From: Streptomyces sp. DSM 15324
GTDB taxonomy: Bacteria; Actinomycetota; Actinomycetes; Streptomycetales; Streptomycetaceae
Direction: 5' to 3'
DNA length: 64,000 bases
Assembly (NCBI RefSeq): GCF_001514285.1
Contig: NZ_KQ949026.1
Coordinates: 1-64,000, forward strand
Shown: positions 40,323 through 48,670 of the stretch, piece after piece
How positions within the stretch are numbered: position 1 is the first letter of the stretch
Layout of the letters: each line of letters begins with the position of its first letter
Notes under the pieces: generated by a model
Told to the model about the DNA's origin: nothing
Database searches by the model: none
What the model saw: the letters and a program-made list of their open reading frames with translations, nothing else
Program-made: the position numbers and the translations under genes

Positions 40323-40728
40323 AGGAGCCGCCGGCCGGCCGGGCCGCGAACAGCTCCAGCAACTCGGCCCTGGCGAACATCCGGGCCGTGTCGACGGCCG
40401 AGGGGGTGCCCGCGGACGGGTCGGCGCCCGCCTCCAGCAGGACCTTGATCACGCCCGTCTCGCCCTTGAACGCGGCCCCGGCGAGCGGGGTCTGCCCCCG
40501 GTCGTTGATCCGGTCGGCCTCGGCGCCACGGGCCAGCAGGGCCCGTACCGCGTCGGCGTGGCCGTGGTAGGCGGCGAGCATCACCAGACAGTCGCCGCGG
40601 TCGTTGGTGAGGTTCGCCGGAACGCCCGCGTCCACATATGCCACGAGTTCCTCGGTCCGCCCTTGCCGGGCCAGATCGAAGATCTTGGTGGCCAGCTCCA
40701 CGACCCCGGGGTCGGGGGCTTCAGTCAT
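40321..40728 (-). CDS. Ankyrin-repeat protein
   Basis: A 135-residue soluble protein of about three to four ankyrin repeats: TNDRGDCLVMLAAYHGHADAVRALLARGAEAD, then INDRGQTPLAGAAFKGETGVIKVLLEAGADP (cited as repeat landmarks). It would act as a protein-binding module; no partner is evident. The ATG at 40728 (MTEAPDPGVV) starts just before the first helix and is preferred to upstream extensions lacking family similarity. Confidence 0.88.
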   Translation of the reverse strand: MTEAPDPGVVELATKIFDLARQGRTEELVAYVDAGVPANLTNDRGDCLVMLAAYHGHADAVRALLARGAEADRINDRGQTPLAGAAFKGETGVIKVLLEAGADPSAGTPSAVDTARMFARAELLELFAARPAGGS

Positions 40729-41004
40729 CGGCCTGGACCGCCTCTCACTCACAGCTCGACTCAACCGTTCAGGTGAATCGCCAGGGTACTGGCTCGTGCC
40801 GCACATGGGCGGTCCCGTCCGAGGCAAAGATCACGGAGCGACCCGTTCGCCGCAGTTCTCCTGCTCAGGCGGCCCAGCAATTGCTCCGCCATGGGGGTGG
40901 AATGCACCGTAAATCATCCAGTTGCACCTTTTATCGTATGGATACATCCTGTGATCCTGGAAGTACTCATGGTGACTGTCCCCACGCGAACCAGGAGATC
41001 CCCA

Positions 41005-41199
41005 ATGATCCTGTCCATGTCAGGCGTCGTCCTGCTCGGCATCATCGTCTTCCTCTTCTTCCGCAAGGACGGACTGAAGGCGTCGCACGCCTGCGTCTCG
41101 GCGCTGTTCGGCTTCTACCTGGCGAGCACGGCCATCGCCCCGAGCATCAAGGCGGGCGGCGAGAGCCTGGCCGGCCTGCTCGGCGGCATCAAGTTCTGA
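41005..41199 (+). CDS. smeA: Small membrane protein SmeA
   Basis: A 64-residue protein with an N-terminal transmembrane helix (residues 3-19, LSMSGVVLLGIIVFLFF) and a weaker second hydrophobic segment at 30-44. Size, the FFRKDGLKASHA motif, the following FtsK-like gene and synteny with rbpA/ppm1 identify it as SmeA, which in S. coelicolor targets SffA to sporulation septa. The ATG at 41005 has AGGAGA 6 bases upstream. sffA follows after 52 bases, so the two form an operon, expected to be expressed in sporulating aerial hyphae. The 276 bp upstream contain no gene and no promoter I could fix; a weak TTGCAC-N15-TACATC pair lies at 40922-40948. Confidence 0.88.
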   Translation: MILSMSGVVLLGIIVFLFFRKDGLKASHACVSALFGFYLASTAIAPSIKAGGESLAGLLGGIKF

Positions 41200-41251
41200 C
41201 GCCGCCCCTCCCGCCGACCGTTCCTTCCGTACGCACGATCAGGAGACAGCA

Positions 41252-42820
41252 GTGGCCCGGCGCCCCCTCCCCCGCATCCCGAGCACAGGCACCGCGCAGC
41301 TCGCCCGGAGCCGGGATCTGGCCCGGACGGCGGCCGACAGCGCCACCGACGTCCTCCAACCACTGATCACGATCACGCGCGGTCTGCGCCGGCTGGCCTC
41401 GGCCGGCCTGCGCAGATGGGCCGAGACGCCCAAGGACAGGCGCGGCCCGCTGCTGTTCCTGGCGGCCTCGGTGATCCTCGTCGTGGTACTCGTGCCGTAC
41501 GGCCCGCTGCTCGCCGTCATCACCCTGATGGCGGCGGCGGCCTGGCAGGGCCGGGACCGTACCCCACCGGATCCCGAAGGCCCCGACGAGTCGCAGACCC
41601 AGCGGCTCCAGTCGTTGTACGAGGCCCTGGTCCCGTACTTCTCGACGGCCGAGGACCCTTCTCCCCTCTACGCCCACGGCGGCGAGTGGGAGAAGGCCTT
41701 CCCGGCGTACGAGTTCGACGGTGCCGGCCGCGTCACCCACCTCGTGATCCGCTACCCGGCCTACTTCCCGGACGGCGAGGCCGAGCACCGCGCGCGGGTC
41801 GAGCTGCTGCTCACCGCGAAGTCGGGCCGCGGCCGCGAGTACCTCTTCACCTGGGACGAGGAGGGCAACGAACTCACGGTCGGGGTCCTCGCCCCGCTCC
41901 CCACCGACATCGCCGCCCAGCGGTTCGTGACCGCGCCCGGCGAGGCCGTCCTCGGCTTCACCGATCCCACCCGCGTCCAGCGCACGCTCCCGCTCACCCA
42001 CGGCGCGGAACAGCGCGACGTCCCCCCGGTCGTCTGGCGCACCGGCGCCCGCTCGACCGAGCCGCATCTGCTGGTGGTCGGCCAGCCCGGCAGCGGCACC
42101 TCCACCCTGCTGCGCTCCCTGGCACTCCAGGCCCTCCAGTACGGCGACGTCCTGATCGTCGAGGGCGGCGGCACCGGCGAGTACGCCTGCCTCACCGGCC
42201 GGGACGGCGTCCTGGGCGTCGAGGTCGCGCTCGCGGGGGCGCTGACCGGACTGGAGTGGGCGGCCCAGGAGACCGAGCGCCGTCTGATCGCGGCCAACCA
42301 GGCCCGCCAGGCGGGGCAGACCCCGCCGGAGGACACCCGCCGTCCGCTGTGGATCCTCCTCGACCGGCCCACGGCCTTCACCCCGCTCGCACAGGCGGAC
42401 GGCCGCGAGGACCCGCAGTCCCTGCTCCAGGTTCCGCTGCGGCACGGCCGCGCGGCCTCGGTCACCGTGGTCGTGGCCGAACAGTTCGACAGCCTCGACC
42501 TGTTGAGCGACGCCGTACGGCAGCACACGCGCGCGCGGGTCGTGCTCGGGCCCGCGTCGGCGGGGCGGCTTGCCGCGGTCCTCGGGGCTCCCCCCCACAC
42601 CACGCCCGTGGAGCAGGTCCCACCGGGGCGGGGGTACGCGCGGCTGGGGGCGGGGCCGGTGCACCGGCTTCAGGTACCGGCCACTCCGGATCCGTACGAC
42701 GACGCGACGAGTGAGGCGCAGCGGCAGGCGGTTCTGGCGCTGTTGCCGCCACGGAGCACTCCCGCGGACGCGGAGCCGGTGGCGGTACCCGTGGAGGCGG
42801 CTGCCGTGGCCGAGGCGTAG
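41252..42820 (+). CDS. sffA: SffA, SpoIIIE/FtsK-like septal protein
   Basis: A 522-residue membrane-anchored P-loop protein with two TM helices (about residues 66-83 and 84-97) followed by a cytoplasmic FtsK/SpoIIIE-like domain. In S. coelicolor SffA is recruited by SmeA to sporulation septa and helps chromosome segregation. The Walker A region reads GQPGSGTST (277-285), with Thr in place of the invariant Lys, and the Walker B-like ILLDRP lacks a following acidic residue, so ATP hydrolysis may be impaired. The C-terminus is Ala/Val/Pro-rich. The GTG at 41252 has AGGAGA 5 bases upstream. A degenerate repeat array follows the gene. Confidence 0.85.
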   Translation: MARRPLPRIPSTGTAQLARSRDLARTAADSATDVLQPLITITRGLRRLASAGLRRWAETPKDRRGPLLFLAASVILVVVLVPYGPLLAVITLMAAAAWQGRDRTPPDPEGPDESQTQRLQSLYEALVPYFSTAEDPSPLYAHGGEWEKAFPAYEFDGAGRVTHLVIRYPAYFPDGEAEHRARVELLLTAKSGRGREYLFTWDEEGNELTVGVLAPLPTDIAAQRFVTAPGEAVLGFTDPTRVQRTLPLTHGAEQRDVPPVVWRTGARSTEPHLLVVGQPGSGTSTLLRSLALQALQYGDVLIVEGGGTGEYACLTGRDGVLGVEVALAGALTGLEWAAQETERRLIAANQARQAGQTPPEDTRRPLWILLDRPTAFTPLAQADGREDPQSLLQVPLRHGRAASVTVVVAEQFDSLDLLSDAVRQHTRARVVLGPASAGRLAAVLGAPPHTTPVEQVPPGRGYARLGAGPVHRLQVPATPDPYDDATSEAQRQAVLALLPPRSTPADAEPVAVPVEAAAVAEA

Positions 42821-42900
42821 AGGGGGGCGGGGCCGGTTTCACTCACCCGCACCCCCGTCGGCGGAGGGCCTGGTTTCCACTCGCCCGCCGGCAAGGCACC

Positions 42901-42929
42901 GCCCCACCCACCCACCCACCCACCCGCAC
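42901..42929. repeat. Short CCCA tandem repeat
   Basis: A run of about six CCCA units (42904-42924) immediately precedes the longer degenerate repeat array. A slippage-prone simple repeat in non-coding DNA. Confidence 0.8.
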
Positions 42930-43437
42930 CGCCCCAGCGGCACGAGGTCCGGTGGGCCTCGCCCCAGCGGCAGGGGTGCCCGCGGCTACCGGAGGTGAAC
43001 GCCGGCCCAGCGGCAGGGGTGGCCGCAGCAAGGGGGAGGCGGCCATCGCCCCAGCCACACCATGACCCGCAGCTACCCGGGGTGAACGCCGACCCGGCAG
43101 CCCAGATGGCCGCAGCCAGCCGGAGGGGGCCCCGGCCCCGGCGACACCATCACCCGCAGCCACGTGAGGGCACGCCGCCCCAGCGGCACAGATGGCCGCA
43201 GCCGGCCGGACCCCGGCCCCAGCCCACACCATCACCCGCAGCCACCAGAGGCGCACGCCGACCCGACGGCACAGATGGCCACAGCCGGCGAGAGGCCAGA
43301 TGGCCCTCGCCCCAGCCACACCATGACCCGCAGCCACCGAAGGTGGGCCCCGCCCCAGCGCCACGAGGGCCCGCAGCTACCGGAGGCGGACGCCGACCCA
43401 GCAGCGGCGCAAGTCGCCGCAGCCGGCGGCCAGTGGA
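42930..43437. repeat. Degenerate ~45-bp tandem repeat array downstream of sffA
   Basis: About eleven imperfect units of roughly 40-50 bp, alternating between two subtypes, so that a higher-order period of 82-92 bp is seen. For example CATSACCCGCAGC recurs at 43061, 43148, 43230 and 43322. Recurrent pieces are CCCCAGCGGCAC, CAGATGGCCGCAGCC, and CGGAGG...ACGCCGACC. No frame carries a ribosome site plus plausible protein on either strand, so I treat it as non-coding. It fills the whole gap between sffA and the converging mocR-type gene. Confidence 0.75.
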
Positions 43438-43456
43438 CGTAGGCCCGGCCGGCCGC

Positions 43457-44956
43457 CTAGGCCACGAACGTGCGGGGTGGCTCGGTTCCCGCCGTCCCCC
43501 CGCTCCGTACGATCTTCGCCGCCGCCGCCAGGCGGGTCGCCGCCTCGTCGGCCACCGCGCCGCCCACCGTGAAGGGGAGGCGGACGAAGCCCTCGAAGGC
43601 GCCGTCGACCCCGAAGCGCGGGCCGGACGGGACGCGGACCCCGACCCGCTCGCCCGCCTCGGCGATGCGCGAGCCGGACAGGCCCCCGGCCCGCACCCAG
43701 AGCGTCAGCCCGCCCTTCGGGACGGCGAACTCCCAGTCGGGCAGCTCCCGCCGGAGCGCCCCGACCAGCGCCTCCCGGTTCTCCCGGGCCTGGGCCCGCC
43801 GCAGATCGACAGCCTGCTCCCAGCCACCGGTGCTGAACAGCCAGTTCACCGCGAGCTGTTCCAGGACAGGGGTGCCCAGGTCGGCGTAGGCGCGGGCCGC
43901 GACCAGGCTGCGGATGACGTCCGGTGCCGCCCGGACCCAGCCGATGCGCATCCCCGCCCAGAACGCCTTGCTCGCCGAACCGACCGTGATCACCGTCGAC
44001 CCGGCGGGATCGAAGCCGCACACGGGCCGCGGCATCTCCACGTCGTCGTCGAGCCACAGCTCGGTCATCGTCTCGTCGGCGACCAGCACGGTCCCGGCCG
44101 ACCGGGCGGCCTCCACCAGCCGCCGCCGCTGGTCCTCGTCGGCCAGGGCACCGGTCGGGTTGTGGAAGTCGGCGACGACGTACGCGATCCGCGGCGCGGC
44201 CTCGCGCAGCACCTGGCGCCACCGGTCCAGGTCCCAGCCGCTGAGCCCCTCGGCCATGGCGACGGGCACCAGCCGGGCCCCCGCCTCGCGCATGAGCTGG
44301 AGGATGTTGGCGTAGGAGGGCGACTCGACGGCGATGCGTTCGCCGCGCCCGCCGAAGAGATGACAGATCGCGTCGATCGCGCCCATGGCACCGGTCGTCA
44401 CCATGATCTGTTCGGGCATCGTCGGGATCCCGCGCGCGGTGTAGCGGTCCGCGATCATCGCCCGCAGCGCGGGCAGGCCCGCCGGATAGTCGCCGTGGGT
44501 GTGGGCGTACGGAGGCAGTTCCTCGAGCGCGCCCTGGACGGCGCGGGTGAGCCACGGCTCGGGTGCCGGGAGGGCCGCGCAGCCCAGGTCGATCATCGAG
44601 CCGAGCGCCTCCGGCGGCAGGGGCTCCAGCCCGCGCGCGGGCAGCGGATTGCCGGCCGGGACCGCGGTCCAGCTGCCCGCCCCGCGGCGGGACTCCAGGA
44701 AGCCCTCCGCGCGCAACGCCTCGTAGGCGGCGGCGACGGTCGTCCGGCTCACGGCGAAGGAGAGGGCCAGTTCGCGTTCGGCGGGCAGACGCGCGGCCAC
44801 CGGCACCCTGCCCTCCAGGACGAGCAGCCGGATCCCGTCGGCGAGCGCCCGGTAGGCGGGCGGACGCCGGGTGCCGGGGCCGGCCGGGCGGTCCTGCTGG
44901 GACTTGAGCAGTCGTGCGAGCTGGGCGGCCCCCACCGCGGAGGTCCACTGCGCCAT
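43457..44956 (-). CDS. MocR-family regulator (GntR winged helix + aminotransferase domain)
   Basis: A 499-residue MocR regulator. The winged helix at about residues 30-100 contains RLPAERELALSFAVSRTTVAAAYEAL. The aminotransferase-like domain carries VVADFHNPTGALADEDQR and the probable PLP lysine in SASKAFWAGMRIGW. The ATG at 44956 follows AAGGTGG by about 10 bases. It is divergent from a YczE-type membrane protein, a pairing repeatedly noted for MocR regulators, so it probably controls that gene. TGGTTACCA at the start codon (44956-44964) is a short palindrome that could be part of the operator. Confidence 0.87.
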   Translation of the reverse strand: MAQWTSAVGAAQLARLLKSQQDRPAGPGTRRPPAYRALADGIRLLVLEGRVPVAARLPAERELALSFAVSRTTVAAAYEALRAEGFLESRRGAGSWTAVPAGNPLPARGLEPLPPEALGSMIDLGCAALPAPEPWLTRAVQGALEELPPYAHTHGDYPAGLPALRAMIADRYTARGIPTMPEQIMVTTGAMGAIDAICHLFGGRGERIAVESPSYANILQLMREAGARLVPVAMAEGLSGWDLDRWRQVLREAAPRIAYVVADFHNPTGALADEDQRRRLVEAARSAGTVLVADETMTELWLDDDVEMPRPVCGFDPAGSTVITVGSASKAFWAGMRIGWVRAAPDVIRSLVAARAYADLGTPVLEQLAVNWLFSTGGWEQAVDLRRAQARENREALVGALRRELPDWEFAVPKGGLTLWVRAGGLSGSRIAEAGERVGVRVPSGPRFGVDGAFEGFVRLPFTVGGAVADEAATRLAAAAKIVRSGGTAGTEPPRTFVA

Positions 44957-45056
44957 GGTTACCAGTCCACCTTCCTCGAATTGGCCATGGATGCCGATTC
45001 CTTCCAAGCCACAGAGTGTCATGCGTCAGGCCACTACCACCACCAGGGAGCCTCCC

Positions 45057-45725
45057 TTGTCCACGCCGCCCCGGTCCGCGAGGGGACCTCTCGTCCGCCG
45101 ACTGCTCCAGCTGTACGCCGGGCTCGCCCTGTACGGCGCGAGCGCCGCACTGCTCGTCGAGGCGGGCCTGGGCCTGGAGCCGTGGGGCGTCCTGCACCAG
45201 GGCCTGGCCGAGCTCACCGGTCTGACGATCGGAGTCGTGTCGATCGCCGTGGGCGCGGTGGTGCTGCTGCTGTGGATCCCGCTGCGCCAGCGCCCCGGCC
45301 TCGGCACCGTCTCCAATGTCTTCGTGGTCGGTCTCGCGATGGACGGCACCCTGGCCCTGGTGCCGGAGGTGCACGCCCTGGCCGTGCGCGTTCCTCTCCT
45401 GCTGGCCGGGGTGCTGCTCAACGGCGTGGCCACCGGCCTGTACATCACCGCCGCCTTCGGGCCGGGTCCGCGCGACGGCCTGATGACCGGCCTGCACCGG
45501 CGCACCGGCCGCTCGATCCGGCTGATGCGGACGGCGATCGAGGTGGCCGTCGTCGTGACCGGATTCACGCTCGGCGGCACCATCGGCGTCGGCACCCTGC
45601 TCTACGCGCTGTCCATCGGTCCCCTCGCCCAGTTCTTCCTGCGGGCGTTCGCCGTTCCGAAGGCATCCGACGGCAGCGCGGTCGTTGCCACGGGGACACC
45701 CCATGGGGTGATACTGCGCAGGTGA
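45057..45725 (+). CDS. YczE/YyaS/YitT-family membrane protein
   Basis: A 222-residue integral membrane protein with about five hydrophobic helices, including LYAGLALYGASAALLVEAGLGLEPWGVLHQGL and the conserved FGPGPRDGLMTGLHRRTGRSIRLMRTAIEV (landmarks of the YczE family). Function is unknown; members sit beside MocR regulators, as here. The TTG at 45057 is preferred because AGGGAG lies 7 bases upstream; an in-frame ATG at 45021 is the alternative. Its TGA overlaps the GTG of the next gene (GTGA). Confidence 0.82.
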   Translation: MSTPPRSARGPLVRRLLQLYAGLALYGASAALLVEAGLGLEPWGVLHQGLAELTGLTIGVVSIAVGAVVLLLWIPLRQRPGLGTVSNVFVVGLAMDGTLALVPEVHALAVRVPLLLAGVLLNGVATGLYITAAFGPGPRDGLMTGLHRRTGRSIRLMRTAIEVAVVVTGFTLGGTIGVGTLLYALSIGPLAQFFLRAFAVPKASDGSAVVATGTPHGVILRR

Positions 45726-46489
45726 CCACCCTCATACGCCACCCCTACCTCGACCATCCGGGGCCCATCCCGTTCGCGCACCGCGGCGGGGCCGCGGACG
45801 GTCTGGAGAACACCGTGGCGCAGTTCCGGCGCGCGGTGGAGACGGGGTACCGCTACATCGAGACCGATGTGCACGCCACCCGGGACGGCAAGCTCGTCGC
45901 CTTCCACGACGGGACGCTGGACCGGGTCACCGACGGCGCCGGCCGGATCGCCGACCTCCCGTGGGCGGACGTACGGCACGCGCGCGTGGCGGGCAGGGAG
46001 CCGGTGCCGCTCTTCGAGGAGCTGCTGGAGACCTTTCCCGAGGTGCGCTGGAACGTGGACATCAAGGCGGAACCGGCGCTGCACCCCCTGCTCAACCTGA
46101 TCGCGCGCACCGGCGCCTGGGACCGGATCTGCGTGGGCTCGTTCTCCGAGGCCCGGGTCGTGCGCGCCCAGCGGCTGGCCGGGCCGCGCCTGGCGACGTC
46201 GTACGGCACCTGGGGTGTGCTCAATCTGCGGCTGCGGTCCTGGGGGGTGCCCGCGGCGCTGCGGCCCTCGGCGGTGGCCGCGCAGGTCCCCGAGACCCAG
46301 TCGGGCATCCAGGTGGTGGACCGGCGTTTCGTCCGGGTCGCGCATGCGCGGGGCTTGCAGGTGCACGTGTGGACCATCAACGATCCCGATGCCATGCACC
46401 GGCTCCTGGACCTAGGAGTCGATGGCATCATGACCGATCACATCGACACGTTGCGCAAGGTCATGGAGGACCGGGGCGTCTGGGTCTGA
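45722..46489 (+). CDS. Glycerophosphodiester phosphodiesterase
   Basis: A 255-residue GDPD enzyme that hydrolyses glycerophosphodiesters to glycerol-3-phosphate and an alcohol. Catalytic motifs are PFAHRGGAADGLENTVAQF (active-site His, Arg and Glu), ETDVHATRDGKLVAFHDGTLDRVTDG (metal ligands and second His), and the C-terminal VHVWTINDPDAMHRLLDLGVDGIMTD. No signal peptide, so cytoplasmic. The GTG at 45722 overlaps the YczE gene stop. Confidence 0.92.
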   Translation: MTTLIRHPYLDHPGPIPFAHRGGAADGLENTVAQFRRAVETGYRYIETDVHATRDGKLVAFHDGTLDRVTDGAGRIADLPWADVRHARVAGREPVPLFEELLETFPEVRWNVDIKAEPALHPLLNLIARTGAWDRICVGSFSEARVVRAQRLAGPRLATSYGTWGVLNLRLRSWGVPAALRPSAVAAQVPETQSGIQVVDRRFVRVAHARGLQVHVWTINDPDAMHRLLDLGVDGIMTDHIDTLRKVMEDRGVWV

Positions 46490-46543
46490 CCCGCCGCACA
46501 CCGTCATCGCACGCCTTCGCACCAGCGGGAAGCGAGGGCGCGG

Positions 46544-47902
46544 GTGGGCACCGACACCGTGCGGACGGCGGCGTCCGACGAGGCCGCCGAGCGGCGGCGC
46601 GAACAGCGCGGCTGGTACTTCTACGACTGGGCGTGCTCCGTCTACTCGGCGAGTGTGCTCACCGTGTTCCTGGGGCCGTATCTGACGTCCGTCGCCAAGG
46701 AGGCGGCGGACGCCGACGGGTACGTGCACCCGCTCGGCATACCGGTGCGGGCCGGGTCGTTCTTCGCGTACTCCGTCTCCCTGTCGGTGATCCTCGCGGT
46801 GGTCGTGATGCCCCTGGTGGGCGCCGCCGCCGACCGCACCGGCCGCAAGAAGCGGCTGCTCGGGGTCACCGCCTACGTGGGTGCCACGGCGACCACCGGC
46901 ATGTTCTTCCTCGGCGGCGACCGCTATCTGCTCGGCGGGGCGCTGCTGGTCGTGGCGAACGCGTCCATGTCGGTCGGCACCATGCTCTACAACTCCTACC
47001 TCCCCCAGATCGCCCCGCCCGAGGAGCGCGACGCGGTCTCCTCGCGGGGCTGGGCCTTCGGCTACGCGGCCGGTTCCCTGATGCTGATCGTGAACCTGGT
47101 CCTCTATCTCGCCCATGACTCCTTCGGCGTCTCGGAGTCGACGGCCGTGCGCATCTGTCTGGCCTCGGCGGGTGTGTGGTGGGGCGGGTTCGCGATCATC
47201 CCGCTGCGGCGGCTGCGCGACCGGAGCCGGACCGGACCGGCCGTCCCGCGGGAGGCGACGGCTCCGGGGCTGCGCCAGCTCGTGGCGACGATCCGCGACA
47301 TGCGCCGCCACCCCCTCACCCTCTCCTTCCTCCTCGCCTACCTCATCTACAACGACGGCATCCAGACGGTGATCTCCCAGGCGTCGGTCTACGGCTCCGA
47401 GGAGCTCGGCCTCGACCAGTCCACCCTGATCGGCGCCGTCCTGCTGGTCCAGGTGCTGGCCGTCGCGGGCGCCCTCGGTATGGGGCGGCTGGCCCGGACG
47501 TACGGCGCGAAGCGGACGATCCTCGGCTCGCTGGTGGCCTGGACGCTCACCCTCGGGGCGGGGTACTTTCTGCCGGCCGGGGCCCCGGTGGGCTTCTTCC
47601 TGCTCGCCTCCGCGATCGGGCTGGTCCTCGGCGGCAGCCAGGCGCTGTCCCGGTCCCTGTTCTCCCACCTCGTGCCGCCGGGCAAGGAGGCCGAGTACTT
47701 CTCCGCGTACGAGATGAGCGACCGCGGGATGAGCTGGCTCGGGCCGCTGCTGTTCGGGATCACCTACCAGTTCACCGGAAGTTACCGGGACGCGATCATC
47801 TCCCTGGTGGCCTTCTTCGTCATAGGGTTCGTGCTGCTCGCGCGGGTTCCGGTGCGACGGGCGATCGGGGCCGCCGGAAATCCGGTGCCCGAGAAGATTT
47901 AG
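46544..47902 (+). CDS. MFS transporter, UMF1 / Atg22-like family
   Basis: A 452-residue twelve-helix transporter. The start region QRGWYFYDWACSVYSASVLTVFLGPYL and FSYAYEMSDRG-like FSAYEMSDRGMSWLGPLLFG are hallmarks of the UMF1 (Atg22-like) group. Substrate unknown; the fungal relative effluxes amino acids from the vacuole. The GTG at 46544 follows GAGGG. It lies 54 bases after the GDPD gene and may share its transcript. A hairpin at 47927-47952 follows. Confidence 0.88.
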   Translation: MGTDTVRTAASDEAAERRREQRGWYFYDWACSVYSASVLTVFLGPYLTSVAKEAADADGYVHPLGIPVRAGSFFAYSVSLSVILAVVVMPLVGAAADRTGRKKRLLGVTAYVGATATTGMFFLGGDRYLLGGALLVVANASMSVGTMLYNSYLPQIAPPEERDAVSSRGWAFGYAAGSLMLIVNLVLYLAHDSFGVSESTAVRICLASAGVWWGGFAIIPLRRLRDRSRTGPAVPREATAPGLRQLVATIRDMRRHPLTLSFLLAYLIYNDGIQTVISQASVYGSEELGLDQSTLIGAVLLVQVLAVAGALGMGRLARTYGAKRTILGSLVAWTLTLGAGYFLPAGAPVGFFLLASAIGLVLGGSQALSRSLFSHLVPPGKEAEYFSAYEMSDRGMSWLGPLLFGITYQFTGSYRDAIISLVAFFVIGFVLLARVPVRRAIGAAGNPVPEKI

Positions 47903-47926
47903 CGCTCAACGCGAAAGGGCTGTAGT

Positions 47927-47952
47927 GTACGCGTTTGGCCTGCCAGGCGTAC
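47927..47952. terminator. Hairpin between UMF1 gene and rbpA
   Basis: GTACGC...GCGTAC with a nested TGGC-CT-GCCA forms a two-part stem 24 bases after the transporter stop. It probably terminates the upstream operon before the rbpA promoter. Confidence 0.55.
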
Positions 47953-48092
47953 CGTTACTGCGCGTCAAAGATGCCGAAACGCTGGGTGACATCTCCTTGC
48001 AGATGTGACAAACCGGGCGCCGGTGGGTACTGCACTGGTTGACAAGGCTGCGGCTACGACGGCGACGCAGGACCCGGAACGGGACTCGGAAC

Positions 48093-48119
48093 GGGAATCT
48101 TTACCGCCGACCGGACGTT
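48093..48119 (+). promoter_or_regulatory. Sigma-R-type promoter of rbpA
   Basis: GGGAAT (48093-48098) and GTT (48117-48119) are separated by exactly 18 bases, matching the known consensus of the disulfide-stress sigma factor SigR. rbpA is an established SigR target in S. coelicolor. Predicted transcription start is about 55 bases before the ATG. Confidence 0.85.
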
Positions 48120-48180
48120 GACCGGACGACGACGACAGCGACACCTGTCCTGTGGGCGACAAGCCCGGGAGGCACGATTC

Positions 48181-48555
48181 ATGAGTGAGCGAGCTCTTCG
48201 CGGCACGCGCCTCGTGGTGACCAGCTACGAGACGGACCGCGGTATCGACCTGGCCCCGCGCCAGGCCGTGGAGTACGCATGCGAGAAGGGGCACCGGTTC
48301 GAGATGCCCTTCTCGGTCGAGGCGGAGATCCCGCCGGAGTGGGAGTGCAAGGTCTGTGGTGCCACCGCACTCCTCGTGGACGGCGACGGCCCTGAGGAGA
48401 AGAAGGCCAAGCCCGCGCGTACGCATTGGGACATGCTGATGGAGCGGCGGACCCGCGAGGAACTCGAAGAGGTCCTCGAGGAGCGCCTGGCCGTTCTGCG
48501 GTCCGGGGCGATGAACCTTGCGGTGCATCCCCGGGACAGCCGCAAGTCGGCCTAG
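48181..48555 (+). CDS. rbpA: RNA polymerase-binding protein RbpA
   Basis: An essential or growth-promoting actinobacterial transcription factor that binds the principal sigma factor and RNA polymerase and stabilises the open complex. The 124-residue length is exact for the family. Zinc-type ligands C34, H38, C56 and C59 are in place (YACEKGHRF, WECKVCG), and the sigma-interacting helix MERRTREELEEVLEERLAVLR is at the C-terminus. The ATG at 48181 fits length and conservation. Expression is likely raised under thiol stress through the SigR promoter upstream. Confidence 0.97.
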   Translation: MSERALRGTRLVVTSYETDRGIDLAPRQAVEYACEKGHRFEMPFSVEAEIPPEWECKVCGATALLVDGDGPEEKKAKPARTHWDMLMERRTREELEEVLEERLAVLRSGAMNLAVHPRDSRKSA

Positions 48556-48587
48556 CGGAGAAGCCGGTTTTTCCGCGCACGCACATG

Positions 48588-48628
48588 ACCGCGGGCGCCG
48601 TACGTGAGATACGTACGGCGCCCGCGGT
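48588..48628. terminator. Strong bidirectional terminator between rbpA and fxsA
   Basis: A perfect 18-bp stem (first arm begins ACCGCGGGCGCCGTACGT) with a 5-nt GAGAT loop lies in the gap between converging rbpA and fxsA. It is the longest perfect hairpin noted in the window. Confidence 0.92.
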
Positions 48629-48670
48629 CGTTGTGCTGCTCAGTTCTGCCCGTCCCCTCGGCTCCCCTAC

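Noticed and set aside
40122..40448. Rightward 108-codon frame before the ankyrin gene
   Set aside because: The second half is antisense to the ankyrin gene, and there is no Shine-Dalgarno sequence at its start.
40905..40945. WhiG-dependent promoter for smeA
   Set aside because: A TAAA occurs, but the expected GCCGATAA-like -10 is missing at the right spacing.
42843..43364. Leftward 173-codon frame over the repeat array, translating to VAAGHGVAGA-type repeats
   Set aside because: No ribosome site or recognisable protein. The periodicity is a property of the DNA repeats, and other frames over the same stretch are equally open.
48039..48067. Second rbpA promoter with TTGACA at 48039
   Set aside because: No acceptable -10 hexamer lies 16-19 bases downstream.
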